From: Gemmatimonadaceae bacterium
Lineage (GTDB): Bacteria; Gemmatimonadota; Gemmatimonadetes; Gemmatimonadales; Gemmatimonadaceae
Direction of reading: 5' to 3'
NCBI GenBank assembly: GCA_013813715.1
Contig: JACCRF010000030.1
Coordinates: 46,423 to 110,422, forward strand
Length of the DNA stretch: 64,000 bases
In this document: positions 55,894 to 64,000 of the stretch, one piece after another
How the letters are laid out: each line of letters begins with the position of its first letter
Position numbering within the stretch: position 1 is the stretch's first letter
The notes under the pieces: model-generated
What the model was told of the DNA's origin: nothing
Databases searched by the model: none
The model's input: the letters and a program-made list of their open reading frames with translations, nothing else
Position numbers and translations under genes: made by a program

Positions 55894-58677
55894 CTAGCTT
55901 GCGACCGCGCTCCGGCGCCGCGATCCAGAGGAGGCCTCGGACGGAACCACCATCACCTCGGCAACTATCCGTTCCTGCTCGGTCTTGTGGGCCGATGCGT
56001 AGCCCTCCGCTGGACTCGCTCGCTCCGGACGCCCGATGTACCGCACGATCACGGCGTTTCCGGTCGACACGCGAAGCCGCGGTGAAACGTAAGTCCACGC
56101 ACCCATGTTCTTCGGCTCTTCCTGCGCCCACACCACCTCACCAACCGCGGGATACAGGTCGACGATCTTCGCTACTTCTTCATGCGGCCATGGGTAAAGC
56201 TCCTCCACCCGGACGAGGGCCACGTGCGGCTCACGCCCCGCCGCGAGGTCGTAGTACATCTTGCCGGTGCAGAAGACAAGCCGCTTTACCTGATCGCGCC
56301 GATCCGACGCAACCGGGTCGTCTATCACCGGGAAAAAGCTTCCCTCGCTGAGGTCGCTCAGCCGTGAGGCGGCTTCGGGAAGCCGAAGCAGGCTCTTCGG
56401 CTGCATCAGAACGAGCGGCCGTCTGAGCCACGCCTGCCGCCGCAGAATGTGGAAGTATTGCGCGGGAGTCGATGGATACGCGACGCACATGTTGGCTTCG
56501 GCGGCCGACTGGAGGAATCTCTCCAGCCGCGCACTCGAGTGCTCCGGACCCTGGCCCTCGTAGCCATGAGGCAGCAGCAGCACCACGCCGGAATCCTGCC
56601 CCCACTTCGCCCGGTCGGACACGATGAACTGGTCTATGATCGGCTGCGCGACATTGACGAAATCGCCGAACTGGGCCTCCCAAAGTACAAGCGACCGACG
56701 GCTCGCCGAGCTGAATCCATACTCGAATCCGAGCACCGCTGTTTCCGACAACGGGCTGTTGTAGATCTCGAACTCAGCACGCGCGTCGCTCAAATGCTGG
56801 AGCGGAACGTACTGGTCTCCGGTCTCGGCATCGTGCAGCACTGCCTGACGGTGCGAGAATGTTCCTCGTTCGACATCCTGTCCGGTCAGTCTCACCGACA
56901 CGCCCTCGACGAGCAGCGATCCGAATGCGAGCGCCTCGGCATGACCCCAGTCGATCCCGCCCGCTTCACCAACCGCTTCGCGCCGGCGGCGCAACGTCTT
57001 CACCAGCCGGCTGTTCGGTTTGAGCCCCTGCGGCCACATGAGAAGCTGCTCGTTGATTGCAACGAGCTGTTGCACGCCTGGTCGTTCCGGGCTGTCGCCC
57101 GCTCCGTCGCCCGAGTCGGGCGGCGCAACGATCTCACCCGCCTCCTCCTGTTCGCCGTCGCTCGCCGAGGCGCCGGCCTGAATCTGCTCGAACTGCGCGG
57201 CTATCTCGTCGTCAAGCGCCCTCACTTCATCTTCCGTGACAACCCCTTCCGCAACCAGCACCTGGCCCCACGCTTCGCGGGACGACGGATGGGCGCGAAT
57301 CTGCGCGTACATGGCCGGCTGAGTGAACGCGGGCTCGTCGGTCTCGTTGTGCCCGTGACGCCGATACCCCACGAGATCGACGAGGAAATCCTTTCCGAAT
57401 TTCGCGCGGTACTCGACGCCCAGTCGCATTACGCGGATGCACGCGGAGGCGTCTTCGGCGTTCACGTGTACGATCGGGACCTCGAAGCCCTTGGCCAGAT
57501 CGCTCGCGTAATGCGTCGACCGCGCATCGCTCGGATCCGTCGTGAAGCCGACCTGATTGTTTACGATGATGTGGAGAGTGCCGCCGACGCGGTACCCGCG
57601 CAGCCGCGACAGGTTGAACGTCTCCGGCACGACACCCTCGGCAGGGAATGCGGCGTCGCCGTGGATGCAGACAGGCACCACCGCTGATTCATCCCTCCTC
57701 CCATCGTTCGCCAGCGTGGACTGACGCGCGCGGGCGACTCCCTGGAGCACCGGATTGGCGAACTCAAGGTGGCTCGGATTCGGGATGAGAGCGACGGCGA
57801 TCTCCCGCTCCCCTACCATTCGTTTGCCGGTAGCACCGAGATGGTATTTGACGTCACCGGTCTCACTCTCGGCGTTCGTCAGGGCATGCTTGCCCTCGAA
57901 CTCCCCGAAAATCCTCTTGTAGGATTTCCCGAGGCTATGGGCGAGCACGTTGATGCGCCCGCGGTGCGCCATCGCGATCGTTACTTCGTGTGCCCCGCCG
58001 AGCGCCGCACCTTCGATGGCGGCGTCCAGCATCGGGACAAGCATGTCGGTGCCTTCGATGGAGAATCGCTTGTATCCCTGATACACGCGCCCGAGGAAAC
58101 GCTCCAGCCCATCCACCTCAGTGAGCCGCCTGAGTACCGCTTTCTTCTCGTCAGCGGTGAGCGGCTCGTGCACCCTGCCACTTTCGATGACTTCGCGAAG
58201 CCACTCGCGCTCGCTTGCGGAGCCAAGGTGATCCACCTCGAACCCGATCCTGCTCGAGTACTCAGCTCGGAGCCGCGCCACGACTGCCGCGGCGGTCGGT
58301 TCCGTGGATCGAAGCGCTTCGCCCGGTACCTCCTCCAGGTCAGCTTCAGTGAGTCCGTGAAACTCAGTCGTAAGCTCGGCCGCACCGAGCGGGCGGTTGC
58401 CGAGCGGATCGATGTCGGCGGCAAGATGCCCGAACGCGCGTATCGCATCAACAAGAGCAGCCGCGCCCGCAACCTTCCTCAGGAGCGAAGCATCGGCTGG
58501 GGATGCCTGCTCGAGCCCGTCGCCCTGGGCCCCCTCAACCCTTCCGCCAATCGACTCCGCGAACCGGAAAAACTGGCGCCACGACTCGTCCACGGAGCCG
58601 GGATCCACCAGGTACGACTCGTATTGCCCGGCGATGTAGCCGTCGTTGAAGACGCCGGTGATCGGATCGCTCGACAT
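55894..58677 (-). CDS. sucA: 2-oxoglutarate dehydrogenase E1
   Basis: This 927-residue thiamine-dependent enzyme decarboxylates 2-oxoglutarate and passes succinyl to SucB. Conserved parts are the N-terminal E2-binding-like YIAGQYESYLVDPGSVDESW, then AMAHRGRINVLAHSLGK (active-site region), the thiamine-binding stretch HGDAAFPAEGVV with IVNNQVGFTTDP, and in the last third LLPHGYEGQGPEHSSARLERF. A Gly/Glu/Ser-rich loop near residues 510-540 separates the domains. Upstream, 58678-58860 contains only promoter-length sequence with no ORF; I see no convincing promoter there. The partner genes sucB and lpdA are about 42 kb away. Confidence 0.97.
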   Translation of the reverse strand: MSSDPITGVFNDGYIAGQYESYLVDPGSVDESWRQFFRFAESIGGRVEGAQGDGLEQASPADASLLRKVAGAAALVDAIRAFGHLAADIDPLGNRPLGAAELTTEFHGLTEADLEEVPGEALRSTEPTAAAVVARLRAEYSSRIGFEVDHLGSASEREWLREVIESGRVHEPLTADEKKAVLRRLTEVDGLERFLGRVYQGYKRFSIEGTDMLVPMLDAAIEGAALGGAHEVTIAMAHRGRINVLAHSLGKSYKRIFGEFEGKHALTNAESETGDVKYHLGATGKRMVGEREIAVALIPNPSHLEFANPVLQGVARARQSTLANDGRRDESAVVPVCIHGDAAFPAEGVVPETFNLSRLRGYRVGGTLHIIVNNQVGFTTDPSDARSTHYASDLAKGFEVPIVHVNAEDASACIRVMRLGVEYRAKFGKDFLVDLVGYRRHGHNETDEPAFTQPAMYAQIRAHPSSREAWGQVLVAEGVVTEDEVRALDDEIAAQFEQIQAGASASDGEQEEAGEIVAPPDSGDGAGDSPERPGVQQLVAINEQLLMWPQGLKPNSRLVKTLRRRREAVGEAGGIDWGHAEALAFGSLLVEGVSVRLTGQDVERGTFSHRQAVLHDAETGDQYVPLQHLSDARAEFEIYNSPLSETAVLGFEYGFSSASRRSLVLWEAQFGDFVNVAQPIIDQFIVSDRAKWGQDSGVVLLLPHGYEGQGPEHSSARLERFLQSAAEANMCVAYPSTPAQYFHILRRQAWLRRPLVLMQPKSLLRLPEAASRLSDLSEGSFFPVIDDPVASDRRDQVKRLVFCTGKMYYDLAAGREPHVALVRVEELYPWPHEEVAKIVDLYPAVGEVVWAQEEPKNMGAWTYVSPRLRVSTGNAVIVRYIGRPERASPAEGYASAHKTEQERIVAEVMVVPSEASSGSRRRSAVAS

Positions 58678-58859
58678 GGGCCTAATTTAACGCCGTCAAT
58701 GGACGGGCGAAAAGCTGTCACGCGCCTTAACCAACTGGGCTGTTGTCTCGCTCAGGTGACGGCCCGCGGGGACACCTTGGACGCACTCTCTACTTGGGCC
58801 TCTGCGCCCTCCATGAGAGCTTCTGCCCGTATGGAGCGCCGCGTCTGCCATTATGACCA

Positions 58860-58892
58860 GAAAAACGCCCCACACCAACGAATGTGGGGCGT
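58860..58892 (-). terminator. Rho-independent terminator after the glycine-zipper lipoprotein gene
   Basis: On the minus strand ACGCCCCACA (58883-58892) and TGTGGGGCGT (58865-58874) form a perfect 10-bp stem with an 8-base loop, followed by TTTTTC. It starts 23 bases after the lipoprotein gene's stop and separates it from sucA. Confidence 0.88.
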
Positions 58893-58915
58893 CATCCTTC
58901 GGTTCAGAGGCCGTC

Positions 58916-59416
58916 CTACCGGCGCTGGACGTCGACGTTGTTGCCGATCACGCCGCCAAGGATGGCACCGGCGACACCGCCGATAACAGCGCCCTTTACC
59001 TTGTCGCGACTGGTCGTGGCTCCGATTACGGCACCTGCGGCGGCGCCGATAGCAGCGTCACGCTTCGTGTGCTTGATTACGCGGGTCGGACGCGGAGCCG
59101 GGGCGGAATACGTCCCCGATGAGCGGCTCGAGCTGCGGGTCGACGTCCGTCGCGCAACCGGGCGATCCACGTACACTACCCGCTCCTTTACCGGCGCATA
59201 ACCGGCCGGAGCGTACCCCAGCGGAGTCATGCCCTGGGCCGCATACGCCCGCTCCATGGCCGAAATGCTGTCCATCCCCATGTAAGGTCTAGCCTGGGCC
59301 GCCAAACTCAGATCCGCGTTGAGGGCTTCATCGACCTTGCTGGCGCTTTCGTCACGTCCGCAGGCGACTGTCAGAATGGCCGCCGGGATGAGTAGAAACT
59401 TGTTGAATGACTTCAT
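58916..59416 (-). CDS. Lipoprotein with C-terminal glycine-zipper helices
   Basis: The protein is about 166 residues. A lipobox-type signal ends in LTVAC (Cys near residue 19). The middle is Ala, Pro, Tyr, Ser and Arg-rich and probably disordered. The C-terminal 50 residues (AAIGAAAGAVIGATTSRDK and VKGAVIGGVAGAILGGVIGN) are two helices of glycine-zipper type, as in SlyB/OmpA-associated lipoproteins and 17-kDa antigens. It probably packs in or on the outer membrane. The ATG at 59416 has GGGAGA upstream (the frame is open to 59458). It has its own terminator. Confidence 0.82.
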   Translation of the reverse strand: MKSFNKFLLIPAAILTVACGRDESASKVDEALNADLSLAAQARPYMGMDSISAMERAYAAQGMTPLGYAPAGYAPVKERVVYVDRPVARRTSTRSSSRSSGTYSAPAPRPTRVIKHTKRDAAIGAAAGAVIGATTSRDKVKGAVIGGVAGAILGGVIGNNVDVQRR

Positions 59417-59475
59417 AGTATTTCTCCCGATTGACGGCCGCGGCACGCGGCCAGACACCCTTTATGAGGCAGGGT

Positions 59476-60780
59476 CTATGCCACTTGGACGCCTTGGCGG
59501 GGTTCGGCCTGGGTTGACATTTCTTCCTCATCCATTACCGCCGGCTGGCCCTCTGGAGGAAGGGTCAAGGTGAAGACGCTTCCCTCGCCGGGTACCGACT
59601 TGACTTCGAGAGTGCCGTCCAGAAGGATGGCCAGCCGGCGTGAGATTGGAAGCCCGAGGCCCGTTCCGACATGCTGGGTGGGTGATACCTGCACGAACTC
59701 CTCGAAAATCCGCGAGATATCCTCTTCGGAGATTCCCTCGCCCTTGTCGATCACAGACACCGAAACCTGCCCGTCCTCCCCCCTCGAGCACTCGACCCTG
59801 ATCGGCTGCTGCTGCCCGAACTTGATCGCGTTCGATAGGAGGTTGAGGAGGATCTGCCGCACCCGCCGCGGATCGGTGACAACAGTGGTATCCACTTCAG
59901 GGTGCTCGAACGAAAGGGTCGTCCCGTGATCGTCGGCGAGCGGTCGCACCGTCACGAAGAGATCATCGATCAGGCCCGCGATGCTCACGGGCTGGAGCGC
60001 GAGCTCGATTTTCCCCGCTTCGATTTTCGACAGATCCAGGACGTCGTTTACGAGCTCGAGCAGGTGACGCGCCGCTCTCAGTGTCCGCTGAAGTCCTTCA
60101 CGCTGCTTCTCGTTGAGCGGCCCGTAGATGTTATCGATCATGAGCGTGCTGTAGCCGATCACAGCGTTGATCGGCGTGCGCAGCTCGTGGCTCATCGAAG
60201 CGTAGAACCGGTTTCGAACGCCCATCGCTTCCTCGAGTTGCTGCTGCCGCGCCTGCAGCTGGCGGTTGAGATCCGTCAACTGCTCGGCTGACTTCGCCTC
60301 GGCCTCGAACAACTCCGCGCGATGCTGGAGCTCGAGCTCGCGCCGCTCGCTCTCCGCAAGCTGCTCGGCCTGCTCCCGCAGCTGTTGCTGCTTGAGGTAC
60401 AGGTCGACGAACACCGCAACCTTCGATCGGAGCACGTCGGGATTGAACGGCTTGAAGACGTAATCCACGGCTCCCATGGAGTAGCCCTTGAAGACATAGG
60501 CGTCCTCCTTGTTGATAGCGCTCAGAAAAATGATCGGGATGAACCGCGACTTTTCCCGTGACTTGATTATCTGAGCCGCGTCGAAGCCGTTCATGTCGGG
60601 CATCTGGACATCGAGAAGAATCGCCGCGAACTCGTGCTGGAGCACGTACTTCAGCGCCTCTTCACCCGAGTGCGCGCATAAAAGTATCTGTCCCAGTGGC
60701 TCCAGTATGGCCTCGAGCGCCAGCAGGTTCTCCGGCCGGTCGTCCACCAGCAGCAGCTTGACTCGCCGGTCCTTGCTCAT
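59476..60780 (-). CDS. Response regulator/histidine kinase fusion
   Basis: The 434-residue protein has an N-terminal receiver domain (phospho-acceptor Asp57 in ILLDVQMPD, Lys110 in FKPFNP), a coiled coil of about 60 residues rich in Gln, Glu and Arg, then a HisKA domain with His198 in SMSHELRTPINAVIGY and an HATPase domain (NLLSNAIKF, VIDKGEGIS, GTGLGLPISRRL). Receiver first and kinase second is the reverse of a common hybrid kinase. Such proteins can receive phosphate from the upstream hybrid kinase and then signal on. It overlaps the cheB stop by four bases. Confidence 0.95.
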   Translation of the reverse strand: MSKDRRVKLLLVDDRPENLLALEAILEPLGQILLCAHSGEEALKYVLQHEFAAILLDVQMPDMNGFDAAQIIKSREKSRFIPIIFLSAINKEDAYVFKGYSMGAVDYVFKPFNPDVLRSKVAVFVDLYLKQQQLREQAEQLAESERRELELQHRAELFEAEAKSAEQLTDLNRQLQARQQQLEEAMGVRNRFYASMSHELRTPINAVIGYSTLMIDNIYGPLNEKQREGLQRTLRAARHLLELVNDVLDLSKIEAGKIELALQPVSIAGLIDDLFVTVRPLADDHGTTLSFEHPEVDTTVVTDPRRVRQILLNLLSNAIKFGQQQPIRVECSRGEDGQVSVSVIDKGEGISEEDISRIFEEFVQVSPTQHVGTGLGLPISRRLAILLDGTLEVKSVPGEGSVFTLTLPPEGQPAVMDEEEMSTQAEPRQGVQVA

Positions 60781-61376
60781 ACGGCTCGCACGTGCGGTTT
60801 CGCCTGCGCGGCACTTACCATGGATGTAAGGTGCGCGGCGATCTCATCGAGCGGCAGAACATCGGCTTCGGGCACCGCGATGCGCGCCGCCTCCGGCATC
60901 GTCCTGCTCTCCGCGCTCTCAGGCGACTGTATCACCGCCCTTCCGCCTCTGTTCACGATATGCCTCAGGCCGCGGGATCCATCGTCGTTCGCACCGGTCA
61001 GCACCACGCCGATGGTACTCGTCATATAAGTGTCGGCCGCCGACATGAACGTGACATCGATTGATGGCCTGCTGAAGCGAACGAGCGGGTCGGTGGTGAG
61101 CGTCAGGTGGCCCCAATCCACCAGCATGTGATAGTTCGCGGGCGCGATGTACACGCTTCGCGGCTCGAGGGCTTCCTTGTCTTCCACGTCCACCACGCGA
61201 AGGCCAGTAACATCCTGGAGCAGCGACGCGAGCAGCGCGTCGGCGTTCTTGCTTCGGTGCTGCACCACTGCCACCGGCACCCCGAAATCATCCGGGAGCG
61301 ATCCCAGAAGCCGGCTCAGCGCGGCGAGACCTCCCCATGACGCGCCGACGACGATGATGGACGCGGACGCCGTCAT
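60777..61376 (-). CDS. cheB: CheB-type methylesterase without receiver domain
   Basis: This 199-residue enzyme is the catalytic half of CheB, which removes methyl groups from chemoreceptor glutamates. The catalytic triad is visible: Ser13 in VVGASWGG, His40 in VVQHRSK and Asp132 in LTGANDDGS. The receiver domain that normally controls CheB is absent. It starts one base after cheR and overlaps the next gene. Confidence 0.93.
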   Translation of the reverse strand: MTASASIIVVGASWGGLAALSRLLGSLPDDFGVPVAVVQHRSKNADALLASLLQDVTGLRVVDVEDKEALEPRSVYIAPANYHMLVDWGHLTLTTDPLVRFSRPSIDVTFMSAADTYMTSTIGVVLTGANDDGSRGLRHIVNRGGRAVIQSPESAESRTMPEAARIAVPEADVLPLDEIAAHLTSMVSAAQAKPHVRAV

Positions 61377-61377
61377 C

Positions 61378-62253
61378 CTATCTTGCCTTCCGGAAAATCT
61401 TCTCCGGCCCGTTGATCTGATCGTACTTGTCTTCGCAGGACGAGAAACGGAGCGATTCCTTGCTGCCGAGAACGAGTATGCCGAACTGTGCGAGACTCTC
61501 GTAAAAAAGGCCGTGCACTTTGCCCTGCAGTGCCTTGTCGAAATAGATCATGACATTCCTGCACAGAATCACGTTGAACTCGGCAAACGACCGGTCCGTC
61601 ACCAGGTTATGCAGCGAGAACACCACGTTTTTCGTTAGGCCGGGGCTGAACAACGCGCCGTCGTACCTCGCTACGTAGTAGTCGGAAAATGCGCGCTTGC
61701 CTCCCGCGGCGATGTAGTTCTCCGTGTACTCCTGCATCCTGTCGAGGGGAAAGATGCCCTCCTTTGCTTTCCTCAGCACCACTTCGTTGATGTCCGTGGC
61801 GTAGATGCGCGAGCGGTCGTAGAGGCCTTCCTCCTGGAGGAGTATGGCCATCGAGTATACCTCTTCGCCCGTCGCGCAGCCGGCGTGCCATAATCTTATG
61901 AACGGATAAGTTCGCAGCAGCGGAATCACGTGCTCTCTGAAGGCACGATAGAATGACGGATCCCGGAACATCGCCGTCACGTTGATGGAGAGATCGAGCA
62001 GCAGCTTTTCCATCATCGGCGGGTCATGGAGAATGTGCGCCTGGAGCTCGCTGATGGTCGCGAGACCTTCGGCTTCGATTCGCTTCCAGAGCCGTCGCCT
62101 TATCGAGGCGAAGGCATAGGAGCGGAAGTCGAAGCCGTAGTGGCGGTATACCCCTTCCAGGAGGAGCGATATCTCGATGCGCTCGAGATCAGGATCGTAA
62201 GTCGATCCGTCGCCCTCCGAGGCCGCCGGAGTCGCTGCTATTTGTAAAGCCAC
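61378..62253 (-). CDS. cheR: CheR-type protein-glutamate methyltransferase
   Basis: The protein is about 291 residues from a GTG at 62253, which overlaps the upstream kinase stop by 16 bases (an alternative start at 62328 would overlap it by 91 bases). CheR features are the N-terminal helical domain (YGFDFRSYAFASIRRRLWKR), the SAM-binding segment IRLWHAGCATGEEVYSMAI and later HNLVTDRSFAEFNVILCRNVMIYF. It methylates glutamates on receptors or on receptor-like coiled-coil regions. No chemoreceptor gene is in the window. Confidence 0.92.
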   Translation of the reverse strand: MALQIAATPAASEGDGSTYDPDLERIEISLLLEGVYRHYGFDFRSYAFASIRRRLWKRIEAEGLATISELQAHILHDPPMMEKLLLDLSINVTAMFRDPSFYRAFREHVIPLLRTYPFIRLWHAGCATGEEVYSMAILLQEEGLYDRSRIYATDINEVVLRKAKEGIFPLDRMQEYTENYIAAGGKRAFSDYYVARYDGALFSPGLTKNVVFSLHNLVTDRSFAEFNVILCRNVMIYFDKALQGKVHGLFYESLAQFGILVLGSKESLRFSSCEDKYDQINGPEKIFRKAR

Positions 62254-64000
62254 ACTCTCAACAGCGACAGAAGCTGGCCGGTATCGACCGGCTTCGTGAT
62301 GTAGTCCGATGCGCCGGCTGCGATGCACTTCTCCCGGTCACCCTTCATCGCCTTGGCGGTGAGCGCGATAACGGGAAGCGACTTGAACTGATCCATCTGG
62401 CGAATTGCCCGCATCGTCTCGTAGCCATCCATCTCCGGCATCATCACGTCCATCAGGATCACGTCCACATCGGGATTCTCCTCGAGCGCCGCGATCGCGT
62501 CCTTGCCGTTCTCGGCGAAGCGCACGTTCATCCCGTGATCCTCGAGGACACTGGTGAGCGAGAAGATGTTCCTGACGTCGTCGTCCACGACGAGGACCCG
62601 CTTGTCGGCGATCACCGCGTCAGCATCGTGGAGCTGCTCCAGCATCTGGCGTTTCTGCTCCGGCAGTTTCGCTTCGACGCGGTGAAGGAAAAGCGCGGTC
62701 TCGTCCAGCAGGCGCTCCGGCGATCTCACGTCCTTCACGATGATCGTCTCTGCGTATTTCTTGATCTTCGTCTCCTCAGCCCCTGTCAGCTCCCTGCCCG
62801 TGTAGACGATTATGGGGATCTCTGCCATCGCCGGGTCCGATTTCACCCTCTCGAGGAAATCGAAGCCGCTCATGTCCTCGACACCGAGGCCAAGGTCGAG
62901 CACGACGCAGTCGTAGTGCTTGGCCGATGCCAGTTCCTTCAGCGCCGCGGTCGCCGATTCGACGGCCGTAATCTCGACGTCCTCGTGCGCGATCAGCTCG
63001 ACGATCGCCTTGCGCTGCCCCTCGTCGTCCTCGACCACCAGCAGATGTTTTGGCACGTCATCGATGAACGTCGCGATGCGCGCGAACGCGTCGTCGAGCG
63101 CATCCTTGCTCACCGGTTTCTCGAGGTAAGCGAGTGCGCCTGCCTTGAGACCCTGCTGCCGCCGTTCCACGCCACTGATAATGTGAACCGGGATGTGCCG
63201 CGTGCTCGGATGGGCCTTCAGCCGCTCGAGCACCTTCCATCCGTCCATTCCCGGCATGTCTATATCGAGTGTGATCGCGTCGGGGCGATGCTCGTGCGCC
63301 GCCGCCAGCCCGCTGTCGCCATCGAGAGCGACAATTCCCTTGAACCCCTTCTCGCGAGCCATGCCAAGAAGGATCTTCGCGAAGTTGGCGTCATTCTCGA
63401 TAACGAGCACCGAGCGGTCGCTGGGAGTCACATCCTCGTGATCGTCGTCAACGATGTACTGCTGTGCACGCCGCTCGGGAATTGGCTGCGCCGCCGTTCC
63501 CTGCGAGGGCGTCGGACGCCACGTCGGGTTCGGAACCGTCCGCGTGGCGCGCGGCGCGTCCACGACGTTGAGCGAAAGCGCTCGCATCCCCCATTCTCCT
63601 TCGGCGTCCGGCTCGCGATAGCGGGAAGGCAGGAAGAGCGTAAACGTGCTTCCCTTGTCCGGAACGCTCTCCACCCTGATCTCTCCGCCAAGCAGACGCG
63701 CAATCTCGCGGCTGATTGAAAGACCGAGCCCTGTGCCCCCGAATTTCCGGCTGGTGGTGCCATCAGCCTGCTGGAACGCCTCGAAAATGAGCCGCTGTTT
63801 CTCCGTGGCGATCCCGAGCCCGGTGTCCGTCACCGCGATCGCGACGACTCCCGCATTCGCGTTGAGTGCCGGGGTCAGGAACCGGCGCTTCTTCTCCGCC
63901 ATGCTTATCCTGACAGTTACGCCGCCCTGATTGGTGAACTTGAACGCATTCGACAGGAGATTCTTCAGGATCTGCTCTACCCGCTGCCCATCGGTATAAA
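62238..64000 (-). CDS. Hybrid histidine kinase with three receiver domains (5' end beyond window)
   Basis: The frame is open to the window edge, so the sensor, any HAMP or PAS parts and the phosphorylated His lie outside. Visible from the N-terminal side are the HATPase domain (NLLSNAFKFTNQGGV, then DTGLGIATEKQRLIFEAFQQ and FGGTGLGLSISREI), a linker, and three receiver domains: SVLVIENDANFAKILL with LDIDMPGMDGW, HLLVVEDDEGQRKAIV with VVLDLGLGVEDMSGF, and RVLVVDDDVRNIFSL with ILMDVMMPEMDGYE. The first and third have normal acidic pockets. Its stop overlaps cheR, making it the head of the four-gene signalling operon. Confidence 0.95.
   Translation of the reverse strand, partial: YTDGQRVEQILKNLLSNAFKFTNQGGVTVRISMAEKKRRFLTPALNANAGVVAIAVTDTGLGIATEKQRLIFEAFQQADGTTSRKFGGTGLGLSISREIARLLGGEIRVESVPDKGSTFTLFLPSRYREPDAEGEWGMRALSLNVVDAPRATRTVPNPTWRPTPSQGTAAQPIPERRAQQYIVDDDHEDVTPSDRSVLVIENDANFAKILLGMAREKGFKGIVALDGDSGLAAAHEHRPDAITLDIDMPGMDGWKVLERLKAHPSTRHIPVHIISGVERRQQGLKAGALAYLEKPVSKDALDDAFARIATFIDDVPKHLLVVEDDEGQRKAIVELIAHEDVEITAVESATAALKELASAKHYDCVVLDLGLGVEDMSGFDFLERVKSDPAMAEIPIIVYTGRELTGAEETKIKKYAETIIVKDVRSPERLLDETALFLHRVEAKLPEQKRQMLEQLHDADAVIADKRVLVVDDDVRNIFSLTSVLEDHGMNVRFAENGKDAIAALEENPDVDVILMDVMMPEMDGYETMRAIRQMDQFKSLPVIALTAKAMKGDREKCIAAGASDYITKPVDTGQLLSLLRVWLYK

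Noticed and set aside
58678..58860. Small gene upstream of sucA
   Set aside because: Short open frames here lack ribosome-binding sites and family similarity; the stretch fits an ordinary leader or promoter region.

Overview
The window is high-GC, gene-dense bacterial chromosome with no rRNA, tRNA, phage, transposase or CRISPR signal. It comes from an aerobic diderm: there is a TamA/TamB outer-membrane assembly pair, several lipoproteins, 2-oxoglutarate dehydrogenase and a type II NADH dehydrogenase. Gene content (DUF1800/DUF1501 pair, long Omp85 plus TamB, disordered-tail Rho, hybrid kinase with CheR/CheB) would fit Gemmatimonadota or a nearby phylum. That placement is inference from style, not from a marker-gene search.

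Layout. 1-5.1 kb: a cut membrane protein, a PBP4-type carboxypeptidase, a saccharopine dehydrogenase-like oxidoreductase, a CoA-binding protein, a convergent gap holding a possible rod-shaped RNA, and a lipoprotein coupled to gyrA. 5.1-10.8 kb (minus strand): gyrA with a clear promoter, a decayed GGDEF-EAL gene, a channel-like membrane protein, a zinc ribbon and a zinc-type alcohol dehydrogenase. 10.9-18.2 kb (plus): sucB-lpdA, a GNAT enzyme, PPK2 and the DUF1800/DUF1501 pair. 18.2-23.7 kb: a class A PBP head to head with a polysaccharide deacetylase lipoprotein, a TPR-like protein, and rho. 23.7-32.2 kb: tamA-tamB, then a DUF4173-like membrane protein with its own compact promoter and operator-like palindrome. 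32.2-41.5 kb: an M20 dipeptidase, a YyaL/DUF255 thioredoxin-fold protein, an acyl-CoA dehydrogenase, and a nadB-nadA-nadC operon whose nadB carries a +1 frameshift.

41.5-47.5 kb: a 200-bp inverted-repeat element, then a nucleoside-type BMP ABC importer (binding protein, double ATPase, two permeases) with a trailing MFS transporter. 47.5-58.7 kb (minus): sucA, a PIG-L deacetylase, a ferric-iron-type ABC importer, NDH-2 and an MBL hydrolase, mostly with 4-bp overlaps. 58.9-64 kb (minus): a glycine-zipper lipoprotein with a clean terminator, then an operon of hybrid histidine kinase (three receivers, cut by the window end), CheR, CheB and a receiver-kinase.

How the parts work together. SucA (55.9-58.7 kb) and SucB/Lpd (10.9-13.6 kb) together make the 2-oxoglutarate dehydrogenase complex although their genes lie about 42 kb apart. 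NadB/A/C make quinolinate and nicotinate mononucleotide, if nadB is functional. DacB, PBP1A and possibly the deacetylase act on the cell wall. Several unexplained non-coding signals stand out: a recurrent ACGGGTA repeat at gene ends, the CACAGATG inverted repeat, and the 106-nt self-complementary segment near 4 kb.
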